Source: a virus
IMG/VR virus record: IMGVR_UViG_3300021961_000305
Coordinates: 1-35,125 of that record
DNA: 35,125 nucleotides
Reading direction: 5' to 3' (one strand)
In this document: positions 8,301 through 14,727 of the stretch, piece by piece
Position numbering within the stretch: position 1 is the stretch's first letter
Layout of the letters: every line of letters begins with the position of its first letter
Translations under genes and position numbers: made by a program
The notes under the pieces: generated by a model
What the model saw: only the letters and a program-made list of their open reading frames with translations
Database searches by the model: none
What the model was told of the DNA's origin: nothing

Positions 8301-9724
8301 TTGGTGAGCTTGTGTTAAGCACAACTCAACGAGATCGGCGTATTAGAGAGTTCCTTGAACATCCTCTAATTAGAGCAACCGAGGCTGAAGAAATACCAAA
8401 GCTAACTAGATTGGCAGTTGAATACACTCGTATTCATCGTTGGACTAATGGAAATCTAACCGATGAAGCCCGTCTAGCACAATATAAAACAAAACTAATG
8501 ATTGAGAATGATGCCTCCTCCTCTGGAGCACAGATTATTGGGTTATCTACAAAAGATCGCTCAATCTCAGTCAACTCTAATGTACTACCAACAGCACAAA
8601 AGAATCGACTATACGACTTAGTAGCAATGGATACAGTGTCTGATCCAGACTTTCAAAAGATCACTGCGTTAGCTAATGCAGATATCCAGTGGACTGATCT
8701 TCAGAAAGCAGCTAAAGCTCAGAATATGGTTTCATTCTATGGTGCTGGTAAAGCAACTCAAGCAGCTAATATTGAGGCTAAGTTTGCTAGTGTATTAGAA
8801 GACAAAGGTTATACGGTTATCACAAGAGAAGAGTTACGAGAAGTGACTAATCTCATTGATAAGAAAATAAAAGATGCAGACTACCTAGGCGCAGAGAATG
8901 TATCTTTTGGATTAAAACAATTAAAGCGTGAGCTAAACGAAGTAATTGAAGGTGAAGCCCCTGTGGGGAACGCACTACTTCAAGCTGCTCGTGATGTTCA
9001 TCCTGATGTTGAGGTGTTTGTTGATAAAATATCGAATGTAAGATCTGGGCTAATTGGGCCTGCTGAATTTAAGGCAGTGTCAGAAATTATGTCTCGGAAG
9101 CTTGCAGAGCGAGCACCTGTTACTGGCAAATTCGTACAGTTCTGGAATCAAGCAGCCAAAGCTTTCGTTGAAGAAACACAGAAGGTTGATATACCCTGGG
9201 TGACTTTTGATGGAAAGCGATTGTACCAGAGATACCGTCCAAAGGTTCAAACCTCAATTGAATTCCGTGATCCACAAACCGGAAGGATGGTAAGAAATAT
9301 TTACGAAGCCAAAGCAGAAGACGCTACACTACTAGGTAAAGCTAGTATTAGCAGAGCGAGGATTGGTCTTGGTGTTAATGGCAACCATATGAATGATGCA
9401 TCGATTGTTCGACAGTTTCATTTATGGGGTGCTAACAGTGGAATACCAACAGCAACAATCCATGACGCTTTCTTCACTAATATCGGAGACGCAATGAGGG
9501 CAAAGAGTGCTCTCAGAACTATTTACGCAGATGCCCTTGAAGGTAATACAATTGAAAAAACCTTAAAGGCTATGCGGGATGAAGGGCTATCAAGGAGTTC
9601 TTATGAAAGACTTCTTGCGCTGGCAAAAGAAGAAGGGTTGATTGACCCTCCAAATGCAATTACAAGACAAGACATTCTAGCCCCTATCCCTAGAGGTATG
9701 GATTGGTATGGAATTGGACCTTAA
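5312..9724 (+). CDS. MuF minor head domain fused to single-subunit RNA polymerase
   Basis: A 1,470-residue protein joining two functions. Residues about 130-245 match the MuF/SPP1 gp7 head morphogenesis domain: ALVRTGITRTQ, then DSRTSPTCAHHDGEFY (203-218) and PPLHWNCRS (227-235). Such proteins bind the portal inside the head. Residues about 890-1400 carry T7-type RNA polymerase signatures. D924-GRG-R928 is the DxxGR motif. DASSSGAQ at 1067-1074 is motif A (T7 D537). K1135...M1139...YG1144 is motif B (T7 K631, M635, Y639, G640). HDAF at 1384-1387 is motif C (T7 H811-D812), preceded by NHMNDAS as in T7 NFVHSQDGS. Residues about 260-890 match nothing I recognise and may include the polymerase N-terminal domain. 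GAAAGGGAACC precedes the ATG, and the scaffold gene follows. I infer a capsid-packaged, possibly injected polymerase comparable to N4 virion RNAP. The T7 R627 position is Gln (1131), with Lys at 1132. Confidence 0.9.
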   Translation: MTLNDEIYDRIVQHLADTRLYELETQTLLGRGIRRHKKRLRDLLVKDIKANLRPEVTRMTRELRATTENSLTDYAGASINFHTNNLEKSTGRFFKVTKPKASDLLVSIIGPNIETSRSIKQHFDSIGEGELVRIQNKILSGLANGKTNKIIIQEVLETTSITERQAKALVRTGITRTQSVVLNRVMEENKDIIAGYRFTAVLDSRTSPTCAHHDGEFYKIDDKRYQPPLHWNCRSSLVPVLKAKSEILRTESNRVRPRNLEKVDPKVLDGVPPKKENYNEWLKRQPMDVKLKQLGSEEKVALFDAGNLPVKEFITPKGGSISVAVLRKLDNARTSIFPTRQSVLTESQDAAFAVAASRPYDILRSPQVQNQLRAMYISDAESMNQAMSLTDFRGTTLLGKRTSRIRANNEFDERNTSFDPFTGEVKTTMMYDPDFQVYQERLDFLRNSKLLDKDQKQFIEDFAESLEDKISVNQQSVVVENLRVLFERYENSTPKVPWENFMNVARAESQYSVVNVSRILDRRSRERAEAFATYGRAGEPAKVQIFGRYYSFDDISKNLLDNQRYTSNWKTVYGRSLARSVYYRGRAPLKAYFIKPDRTKPQTIKDRIIKALEESVPGFKTFLKLTDGKPRDSLITEFLRDKREAYRRIVDLEFLFGRQRQSYLDQLVEDATGDKEAIDVLSGIMELIADGQSTDYDTLAINIGKNLRDNWKPNFPFFKPTLKDYHEDGSKILQGLRDQGLIRVLPRGKNRRSVIDLETGRPSGPWKNTMSREVVILDRNMRELQSRNRQILVSQNIGVVNPRDRLYIRAGEKTYYDARGKNTGVSIITRRASGNYDKDLIDRDFAKMLNHTMDAQYEVDNEFSGFMDELVRFRDPRGNVKKYDDLNDFRRLILKRGDQGYAFMQTVKWHRDRGAPFRVIAQIDGRGRVYYQGYLTPTGGEVARPFINSNRAISMNRESLRELMTQTGALIGPTTEALTVDGRMEIFLRNEKALREIGELVLSTTQRDRRIREFLEHPLIRATEAEEIPKLTRLAVEYTRIHRWTNGNLTDEARLAQYKTKLMIENDASSSGAQIIGLSTKDRSISVNSNVLPTAQKNRLYDLVAMDTVSDPDFQKITALANADIQWTDLQKAAKAQNMVSFYGAGKATQAANIEAKFASVLEDKGYTVITREELREVTNLIDKKIKDADYLGAENVSFGLKQLKRELNEVIEGEAPVGNALLQAARDVHPDVEVFVDKISNVRSGLIGPAEFKAVSEIMSRKLAERAPVTGKFVQFWNQAAKAFVEETQKVDIPWVTFDGKRLYQRYRPKVQTSIEFRDPQTGRMVRNIYEAKAEDATLLGKASISRARIGLGVNGNHMNDASIVRQFHLWGANSGIPTATIHDAFFTNIGDAMRAKSALRTIYADALEGNTIEKTLKAMRDEGLSRSSYERLLALAKEEGLIDPPNAITRQDILAPIPRGMDWYGIGP

Positions 9725-9741
9725 TCGGGTTTGTAACCCAC

Positions 9742-9747
9742 TATAAT
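9742..9747 (+). promoter_or_regulatory. Possible -10 box before scaffold and capsid genes
   Basis: The 46-base gap before the scaffold gene holds a perfect TATAAT, but no TTGACA-like hexamer sits 16-18 bases upstream (TTGGAC is 22 bases away). An inverted repeat GGGTT-TGT-AACCC at 9727-9739 lies just before the TATAAT and could be an operator or RNA hairpin. With no -35 box and an AT-rich genome, this is only a candidate promoter for the capsid transcription unit. Confidence 0.3.
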
Positions 9748-9770
9748 GGCTGTGCCAAAAGGAAATAAAC

Positions 9771-10469
9771 ATGAGAGTAGATAAGTTCGGAGTTAAAGAG
9801 TTTCTTGATGATGGTGTAACAGCCAATCCAGAGTTTCAAGCAGATCAGGTAGATAGTAATGCTGGCAGTGCCCCTAGCAATAAGGACACTGAAGATATTA
9901 TTAACCGCTTGGTTGAAGAGCGACTTTCTAAAATTAAATCGAGTCTTGATAAGGCATATAAAGAGCGTGACGATGCTGTCCGTGAACGAGTACGCCTAGA
10001 AGATGAGAAGAAACAACAACACCTAAAGTCTCTAGAGGCTGAGGGTAAACACAAGGAAGTGGCTGAAATGAAAGTAGCTGAGTTAAGTGAAAAGCTAGCT
10101 CTAGCTGAACAAAAGGTTACACAATTGACAAGAGATAGTGCTGTTCGTAACGCACTAACAGGTCTCGACTTCCGCAATGAACGATCAAGCGAAATGGCTT
10201 ATCGTGATATTCTCGAACAACTGACGCAAGATCCCGAAACTGGAAGCTGGATTCACAAGTCTGGCGTAGGTATTAAAGATTTTGTACAACAGTATGTTAA
10301 GAATGAGGATAATTCTTTCCTATTCAAACCTAAAAATAATTCTGGCGGTGGCTCCGGTTCAATGAATGGAACACCAAAACTAGATCCAAACAAGAAGCTT
10401 TCCGAAATGTCCCAGGCTGAAGTTCTACAACTTGCAGCAGCTGGTAAACTAGGGAGTTTCTCATTCTAA
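9771..10469 (+). CDS. Capsid scaffolding protein
   Basis: A 232-residue, highly charged protein with a long predicted coiled coil (about 45-125, rich in E, K, R and A, with ERLSKIKSSLDKAYKERDD). A mixed region follows, then a glycine-serine linker (NNSGGGSGSMNG at about 192-203) and a C-terminal helix (KLSEMSQAEVLQLAAAG), the type of end by which scaffolds bind the capsid protein. Location immediately before the major capsid gene and lack of a protease gene suggest that it chaperones capsid assembly and then leaves the head. Assignment rests on composition and position rather than on a diagnostic motif. An AAGGA ribosome site lies upstream. Confidence 0.78.
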   Translation: MRVDKFGVKEFLDDGVTANPEFQADQVDSNAGSAPSNKDTEDIINRLVEERLSKIKSSLDKAYKERDDAVRERVRLEDEKKQQHLKSLEAEGKHKEVAEMKVAELSEKLALAEQKVTQLTRDSAVRNALTGLDFRNERSSEMAYRDILEQLTQDPETGSWIHKSGVGIKDFVQQYVKNEDNSFLFKPKNNSGGGSGSMNGTPKLDPNKKLSEMSQAEVLQLAAAGKLGSFSF

Positions 10470-10488
10470 CTCTTAGGAGAAATTTTAA

Positions 10489-11580
10489 ATGATTGATCAT
10501 ACACTATTTAAGAACGTAGCTATTGCTATCAGTGCATATGCTGATGAGGCTTACACTACTGCTAAACGTGTTAACACTTCTGGCATCGTAGGTACTGATG
10601 CCCGTATTCAACCCAATGGCGAGAGCTTTATTGGTCAAATGCGTTGGTACAAACCACTAGCTGCTAACATTAACGTAGCTAGCCTAACCTCTTCTGCTGA
10701 TGGTACTTACACCGACATCTCTACCGAGATCGCTGACTACATCAAGTCTGTCCGTACCTTCGGTTCACAACAAGTTAACCTACAACAAGTAATTAGCCAG
10801 CAAGATGGTCTAGCCAAGATTGCTCGTGACTTTGCCCAAGTTCGTGGCGATGACGAGAATGATGCTGTTATGTCAGTAATGAAGGGTGTCGCTGCTTACG
10901 AAGTAGGTCGTGGTGCTGGTATCGTTGCTTATGATACTAATGCTGATGGTGCCTCTGTTGGTAACTTCGTAGACATCAACGCTCTAAGCGTATTCGGTGC
11001 TGCTGCTACTGGCACTTCTGATGCTCGTAAACTATTCGACTCTACCGCTATTGGTGCTGCCCGTGGCCAACGTCTATTCCAAGCTATTGGTATGGCATTC
11101 AAGGATCATGAGCCTGACTACATGTACATGGTTACTTCTCCAGAAGTTCTAGCCGAACTACGTGCTGCTAATCTAGTAGACACTACCCCAATTATGGATG
11201 GCAACCTAGAGTTCCAAACTGTATTCGGTGGTAAGTTCCGTCTAGTTCTAACTCGCGCTTCACAAGGCAACCTATCCGCTAGCGCTAACGTTAACGACCA
11301 GTCTACCAAGACTACTCTAATCGTTAAACCAGGCTCTATTGCCTTCTCTGGAATTGCTGTACCAACCCCTGTTGAAGTTGATCGCAATGCTGCTTCTTAT
11401 ACTGGTGGTGGTTCAACCAATATCTGGTATCGTTATGGCTTCGTTGCTCATCCTATGGGCTATGATTGGGCTGGTTCAACTTCTGCTTTCGCTACCAACG
11501 CTGCCTTTGCTACCGCTGGTTCATGGAGCCGTAAGATGGATGCTCTAAACCTAGGCATTCTACCTATCCTTCACGCTTAA
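10489..11580 (+). CDS. Major capsid protein
   Basis: A 363-residue protein at the major capsid position between scaffold and connector genes, with a strong TAGGAG ribosome site. It has features common to HK97-fold capsids: a helix-rich middle with the motif DFAQVRGDDENDAVMSVMKG (about 114-133), an EPDYMYMVTSPEVLAELR segment that resembles the capsid spine and A-domain, and a C-terminal region ending in a conserved-looking NLGILPILHA. Codon use is strikingly unlike most neighbours: 19 of 20 leucines use CTA, and many other codons end in C, as expected for the most highly expressed gene of the window. The fold assignment is inference; identity as capsid protein rests on gene order, length and codon bias. 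Confidence 0.85.
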   Translation: MIDHTLFKNVAIAISAYADEAYTTAKRVNTSGIVGTDARIQPNGESFIGQMRWYKPLAANINVASLTSSADGTYTDISTEIADYIKSVRTFGSQQVNLQQVISQQDGLAKIARDFAQVRGDDENDAVMSVMKGVAAYEVGRGAGIVAYDTNADGASVGNFVDINALSVFGAAATGTSDARKLFDSTAIGAARGQRLFQAIGMAFKDHEPDYMYMVTSPEVLAELRAANLVDTTPIMDGNLEFQTVFGGKFRLVLTRASQGNLSASANVNDQSTKTTLIVKPGSIAFSGIAVPTPVEVDRNAASYTGGGSTNIWYRYGFVAHPMGYDWAGSTSAFATNAAFATAGSWSRKMDALNLGILPILHA

Positions 11581-11597
11581 TCCATTAGGAGGAACTG

Positions 11598-12095
11598 ATG
11601 GCACTAGTATTAGGTACAAATTCCTATGTGACATTGGAACAAGCTGATGCTTACTTTGACACACGCCTCGATGCGGGGGCGTGGGTAAATGCAGATAGCG
11701 ATGACCAAGAGTCAGCATTAGTGACCGCAACTCAGATTCTTGATAATTATCATTATATTGGTGTTGCTGTCAGTTCCGCACAAAGTCTTGCATGGCCTCG
11801 TAAAAATGCAGCTTACTATGAACCCAAATTGGGTACTCAATTAGGAGTAGATGATTCTACTTACCCTAATCGGTTAAAGTTTGCCACATACGAGCTTGCT
11901 CTGCATTTGCTTACTAACGAAAATCTTCTAGATAATAAAACACAAACATTCGAAAGAATTCGTGTTGGTTCAATTGAGATCGAAGACTCTAATAATGATG
12001 TTACTAGAACTCCAGTTATGCCAAATCGAGTAAAAACATTCATCAGTCCTTTGTTGATTGATGGAGGCACTCGTTCATGGTGGAGGGCAAACTAA
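11598..12095 (+). CDS. Head-tail adaptor, DnaT-like connector family
   Basis: A 165-residue protein starting with the family signature NSYVTLEQADAYFDTRLDAG, then SALVTATQILDNYHYIG and SLAWPRK at about 75-81. This pattern is frequently annotated as 'putative DnaT-like ssDNA binding protein' in phage genomes, but its constant place right after the major capsid gene argues for a portal-adaptor ring protein like HK97 gp6 or SPP1 gp15. I favour the structural role. A GGAGG ribosome site lies 7 bases before the ATG, and the stop directly abuts the next ATG. Confidence 0.75.
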   Translation: MALVLGTNSYVTLEQADAYFDTRLDAGAWVNADSDDQESALVTATQILDNYHYIGVAVSSAQSLAWPRKNAAYYEPKLGTQLGVDDSTYPNRLKFATYELALHLLTNENLLDNKTQTFERIRVGSIEIEDSNNDVTRTPVMPNRVKTFISPLLIDGGTRSWWRAN

Positions 12096-12440
12096 ATGTC
12101 ATTAAGGAACAAGATCTCAAAAGCAGTTGATGCTGTATTTGTAAAAATCGGAGATCTTGCTGTCGATGCTACATTCACTAATAAAACTGTAACAGACTTT
12201 AATTTCTCTTCTGGAGAAGTTGTTTCTGCTACTGCTACATTAGTTAAAAAAGTTGTAGTTGAAGAAAAGATCAATCGCTCTCAAGAACAGCCCACTGTTG
12301 TTACTACATTAATGACAAAATCAACAGGAGAAGATTTTTCTGTGTATACCACTGTAACAGTAAACTCAGTAGTATATAATATTATTAGTATTGCAGATGA
12401 TGGTTTCTTAGTAAACGCTACTATTACTAGGAGTGTATAA
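12096..12440 (+). CDS. Probable head-closure (stopper) protein
   Basis: A 114-residue, mainly beta protein with alternating V, T and S strands (VVSATATLVKKVVVEE and YTTVTVNSVVYNIISI). It has a helical N-terminus and no membrane segment. It sits between adaptor and tail terminator genes, where the stopper that closes the filled head (SPP1 gp16 or HK97 gp7-type) is normally encoded, and beta-barrel character fits. No diagnostic motif is visible, so the function is from position only. The stop overlaps the next start by one base (TAATG). Confidence 0.5.
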   Translation: MSLRNKISKAVDAVFVKIGDLAVDATFTNKTVTDFNFSSGEVVSATATLVKKVVVEEKINRSQEQPTVVTTLMTKSTGEDFSVYTTVTVNSVVYNIISIADDGFLVNATITRSV

Positions 12441-12841
12441 TGTTTGATTCAATTCGATCTGATATATACTCTGTATTTGCTTCACCCTCTTGGGTAGCAA
12501 CTGGTATTAAGGCATATCCAGGAAATTATCAGGGTACAATTTCTAATAAGAATGAATTTGCTCGCATCTCAATTATTCCAGGAAGAAGTCAATTTGACTC
12601 TCATAATCTTACTAAGACATTAACTGGAATTCTTACACTATCAGTTTTCGTAAAAACTGGTGCTGGAGATAAACGATTATTTGAGATTGCAGATTTATTA
12701 GATGATATTTTCGAAGGTAAAACTTTGCAAAATGGAACACAATTCAGTTCAAGTGCATTAAATGTAATTGGACTTGATCGTGATGATCCTGCGCTATATC
12801 GTGGAGATTATACGATTACCTTTAACAAATTTGGAGAATAA
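12440..12841 (+). CDS. Probable tail terminator protein
   Basis: A 133-residue protein with an N-terminal helix (MFDSIRSDIYSVF), a central beta region (FARISIIPGRSQFDS, then TGILTLSVFVKTGAGDKRLFEIADLLDDIF) and a C-terminal strand RGDYTITFNKFGE. This is the layout of lambda gpU and SPP1 gp17 type terminators, which cap the tail tube and join it to the head. The gene directly precedes the tail tube gene, which supports the call. It starts at the one-base overlap with the previous stop. Confidence 0.6.
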   Translation: MFDSIRSDIYSVFASPSWVATGIKAYPGNYQGTISNKNEFARISIIPGRSQFDSHNLTKTLTGILTLSVFVKTGAGDKRLFEIADLLDDIFEGKTLQNGTQFSSSALNVIGLDRDDPALYRGDYTITFNKFGE

Positions 12842-12846
12842 CACAA

Positions 12847-13398
12847 ATGGCCCATATTACTTCAATTGGAGCTGGCATTTATTCTGCTCTAGCTGTAAAC
12901 ACTACTGCTATCACAGATTTAACTACTGTTGATACGCTAAGTGAGCTAGTTGCAAAATTTAGTTCAGCTGGCAACTTCTCAGAGATTAAGAATGTTCGTG
13001 AGTTCCCACAGATTGGTACTCCCGCTAATATTGTAAACGTACCTGTCTATGGTCAAAAGACCTCTAGCCAGATTCAAGGTCAGGCTGATGCCCCAACTCT
13101 TGAAATGACTATTAACTATGTTCCTTCAGAGTGGGCTTCTGGCTCAACTCTAGGTGCCCTAGTTGGTGATGGTAATGTTTATGCATTCCAGTTTTCACTA
13201 TTGAATGCTAAACCAGCTGGTCTTAACACCACTGCAGGTGGCACTGGTCTAGGTTCTGTAGCTAACTCTAACTTCTACTTTGTTGGTAAAGTTGAAGCCC
13301 TACTAGTTAGCCCACAGTTGACTGATGCTAACCAAGCAACACTAACACTATCAGTACTAGGCGACTTCTTTGGTCCCTCTACTGTAGCTGCTGCTTAA
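12847..13398 (+). CDS. Major tail tube protein
   Basis: A 183-residue protein with SPEWASGS-like tube features: a segment PVYGQKTSSQIQGQADAPTL followed by EMTINYVPSEWASGS (about 74-108), then alternating strands to a C-terminal FFGPSTVAAA. The QGQADAP-type segment followed by 'TINYVP' is common in tail tube proteins of siphoviruses. It should polymerise around the tape measure protein into the tail tube. Leucine is mostly CTA as in the capsid gene, consistent with high expression. A transcription terminator follows the stop within 10 bases, as is usual after a highly expressed structural gene. Confidence 0.8.
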   Translation: MAHITSIGAGIYSALAVNTTAITDLTTVDTLSELVAKFSSAGNFSEIKNVREFPQIGTPANIVNVPVYGQKTSSQIQGQADAPTLEMTINYVPSEWASGSTLGALVGDGNVYAFQFSLLNAKPAGLNTTAGGTGLGSVANSNFYFVGKVEALLVSPQLTDANQATLTLSVLGDFFGPSTVAAA

Positions 13399-13404
13399 TA
13401 GTTA

Positions 13405-13439
13405 GGTAAAAGGGGAATCTTCGGATTCCTCTTTTTACC
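13405..13439 (+). terminator. Rho-independent terminator after tail tube gene
   Basis: A GC-rich hairpin with a stable TTCG loop: arm AGGGGAATC pairs with GATTCCTCT, and flanking GGT-AAA pairs with TTT-ACC, with the T-run on the 3' side. It lies 6 bases after the tail tube stop, so it should end or reduce transcripts from the head and tube genes. Confidence 0.85.
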
Positions 13440-13479
13440 AGGGGACGCTTAAGGATAGCTCTCCGGGGAGATATATAAT
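13437..13479 (+). promoter_or_regulatory. Candidate phage promoter, copy 1 (shared box plus TATAAT)
   Basis: Just after the terminator lies ACCAGGGGACGCTTAAGGA (13437-13455), then GCTCTCC, and a perfect TATAAT at 13474-13479. The same box with two changes and a TATAAT at nearly the same distance is found at 26811-26854. No TTGACA-like -35 is present, so the box may bind an activator, or may be a promoter for the phage's own RNA polymerase. CTCCGGGGAG (13461-13470) forms a small inverted repeat in this copy only. Genes from 13501 onward would be transcribed. Confidence 0.55.
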
Positions 13480-13500
13480 AGTATTAATAAGGTATTATAA

Positions 13501-13740
13501 ATGATGGAAGATAAACCACCTTTTAGTAAGTCATTCGTTATGAAAACTACATTTCGTCATATGAGACGTAGTGTAGATATTAGTATTCGAAAATCATTTG
13601 AACGATTTCAAGACTTTGATAAGGATAGTGATGTAGGCAAAGATATCATGGAAACGCTATCAGTACTTCATACAGTTCGTAAAGTACTTGATGATTTCCA
13701 AGAAAATAATAAACATCTGTTTGTAGATAATAAGGAATAA
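13501..13740 (+). CDS. Hypothetical 79-residue protein before tail chaperones
   Basis: A small, charged protein (MEDKPPFSKSFVMKTTFRHM at the start, acidic C-terminus FVDNKE) predicted as helical throughout, with no membrane segment and no motif I recognise. Two adjacent ATG codons (13501 and 13504) could serve as start. A clear ribosome site is not obvious, although AAGG occurs at 13489-13492. It is the first gene after the candidate promoter and is followed after 2 bases by the tail chaperone gene, so a tail-assembly role is possible, but nothing in the sequence proves it. Confidence 0.6.
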   Translation: MMEDKPPFSKSFVMKTTFRHMRRSVDISIRKSFERFQDFDKDSDVGKDIMETLSVLHTVRKVLDDFQENNKHLFVDNKE

Positions 13741-13742
13741 AA

Positions 13743-14036
13743 ATGAAACATCTAGTTGGAAAGAAACTACCAAAGAAAATTAAATTTATGGGTGAAGAGG
13801 TAACTATTAAAAAGTTATCAATCTCTGAAGTACTTGAAATTCAAAAAGAATACAAAGAAGCTGAAGGTTCACAAGATATTGGTATTTTGAAAACTATTAT
13901 TCGGCTAGCTGTTGAAGGAGCCTCTGAATTATCTGATGAAGATATTGATTCATTCCCATTAGATGAATTAGCTAATCTATCTAATGAAATTATTAAATAT
14001 TCAGGAATGGATAAAGGTACAGCAGTGGGAAACTAA
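13743..14036 (+). CDS. Tail assembly chaperone, lambda G-like
   Basis: A 97-residue acidic helical protein (KIKFMGEEVTIKKLSISEV, then a long amphipathic helix and LSDEDIDSFPLDELANLSNEI). In gene order it takes the place of lambda gpG, which coats the tape measure protein until the tube assembles. It ends just after GGGAAAC at 14027-14033, read as G-GGA-AAC, with TAA directly after it. That heptamer is a canonical -1 slippery sequence, comparable to GGGAAAG in lambda G/GT, so a fraction of ribosomes should continue in the -1 frame to give the longer product. Confidence 0.85.
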   Translation: MKHLVGKKLPKKIKFMGEEVTIKKLSISEVLEIQKEYKEAEGSQDIGILKTIIRLAVEGASELSDEDIDSFPLDELANLSNEIIKYSGMDKGTAVGN

Positions 14037-14368
14037 GTGAAGAAGAATTCTTTATTTATGAAATAGCAGCGACTCTTGGTAAAACTATTTATGAAATAGA
14101 AGAGTCAATGACATATGAAGAATTTCGTGGATGGGTTGAATATTTTAATAGACGTCCATACCAATGGAGAGATGATAATAGAACTGCAATGCTATTACAA
14201 GCACAAGGTGTCAAAAATGCTGAAAGATTATTTGAATCTTTACAGAAATTGAAACAGAATGCACCTGAAAGAGATATTTCAGAAACACTTAAGACCTCAG
14301 GTTTACTAAACCGATTGAAAGAAGCTGCAAAGAATAACAACATTGATTGGGAGGTTACAGATGCTTAA
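13743..14368 (+). CDS. Tail assembly chaperone -1 frameshift product, lambda GT-like
   Basis: Slippage by -1 at GGGAAAC (join 13743..14033 with 14033..14368) gives a predicted 208-residue protein: 97 residues of the G-like part plus 111 from the second frame. The second frame is open from the slippery site through EEEFFIYEIAATLGKTIYE and EESMTYEEFRGWVEYF to the TAA at 14366. An ATG at 14108 lies inside this region, but it has no good ribosome site and would lose the conserved-looking upstream residues. An AAAGG Shine-Dalgarno-like sequence 9 bases before the heptamer could stimulate slippage, as in dnaX. I see no strong downstream hairpin. In lambda both G and GT are needed to recruit tube subunits. 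Confidence 0.85.
14027..14033 (+). other. -1 programmed frameshift site GGGAAAC
   Basis: The heptamer has the X-XXY-YYZ form in the correct frame (G GGA AAC), is followed at once by TAA, and lies in the 3' end of the tail chaperone gene, where such sites occur in most siphoviruses. The -1 frame is open both upstream far enough and downstream for 111 codons. Confidence 0.87.
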
Positions 14369-14723
14369 ATTTGAATTAGTCGGATTTAAAGAAGTATCTA
14401 GAAAACTTAATCAATCAATTGAAAAAGAAAAACAAAAATTCTTTAATCCTGAGATGCAAAGATTAAAGAAACTTCTTGTTAAGGCTACGCCTATTGATAC
14501 GGGATATGCTCGTAGTCGATGGGTCTATAACAAAGAAGATTTATTAAAAATATCATTTAGTTTTAAGAATAGATTTTTCATATCTTTTACAGATATTACC
14601 TATACTTTTACTAATGATGCACCATATATTCAATACTTGAATCAAGGCTCTTCAAAACAAGCGCCAGCATTCTTTATTGAGAAAACTCTTTTATCTCAGG
14701 GTTATATCCCTAAAAAATTATAA
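14361..14723 (+). CDS. HK97 gp10-like tail/neck component
   Basis: A 120-residue protein. I choose ATG 14361 because GGGAGG lies 6 bases before it; a longer TTG-start version from 14343 has no such site. It contains the HK97 gp10 family core, KATPIDTGYARSRWV (about 43-57), then FTNDAPYIQYLNQGSSKQAP (about 84-103), in which the 'TP.DTG..R..W' and 'N...Y...l..G.S.Q.P' patterns are diagnostic. Members act in head-tail joining or tail completion and usually lie before the tail terminator gene. Here the gene is placed after the tail chaperones, which is an unusual but not unknown order. It overlaps the frameshift product's end by 8 bases and is followed by a terminator. Confidence 0.8.
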   Translation: MLKFELVGFKEVSRKLNQSIEKEKQKFFNPEMQRLKKLLVKATPIDTGYARSRWVYNKEDLLKISFSFKNRFFISFTDITYTFTNDAPYIQYLNQGSSKQAPAFFIEKTLLSQGYIPKKL

Positions 14724-14727
14724 TCTA

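Noticed and set aside
9727-9739. GGGTT-TGT-AACCC inverted repeat as an N4-type hairpin promoter for the virion polymerase
   Set aside because: N4 promoters have 5-7 bp stems with 3-base loops, so it fits in form, but a 5-bp perfect stem with a 3-base loop is expected about once per kilobase by chance. Nothing else links it to the polymerase, and the early genes where such promoters belong are not in the window.
14343-14360. TTG start at 14343 for the HK97 gp10-like gene
   Set aside because: The GGGAGG at 14349-14354 is correctly spaced for ATG 14361 and lies downstream of the TTG.
14108-14368. Independent gene starting at ATG 14108
   Set aside because: The -1 frame is open back to the slippery heptamer at 14027, the upstream residues look like the chaperone family, and no ribosome site precedes this ATG, so it is treated as the frameshift part.
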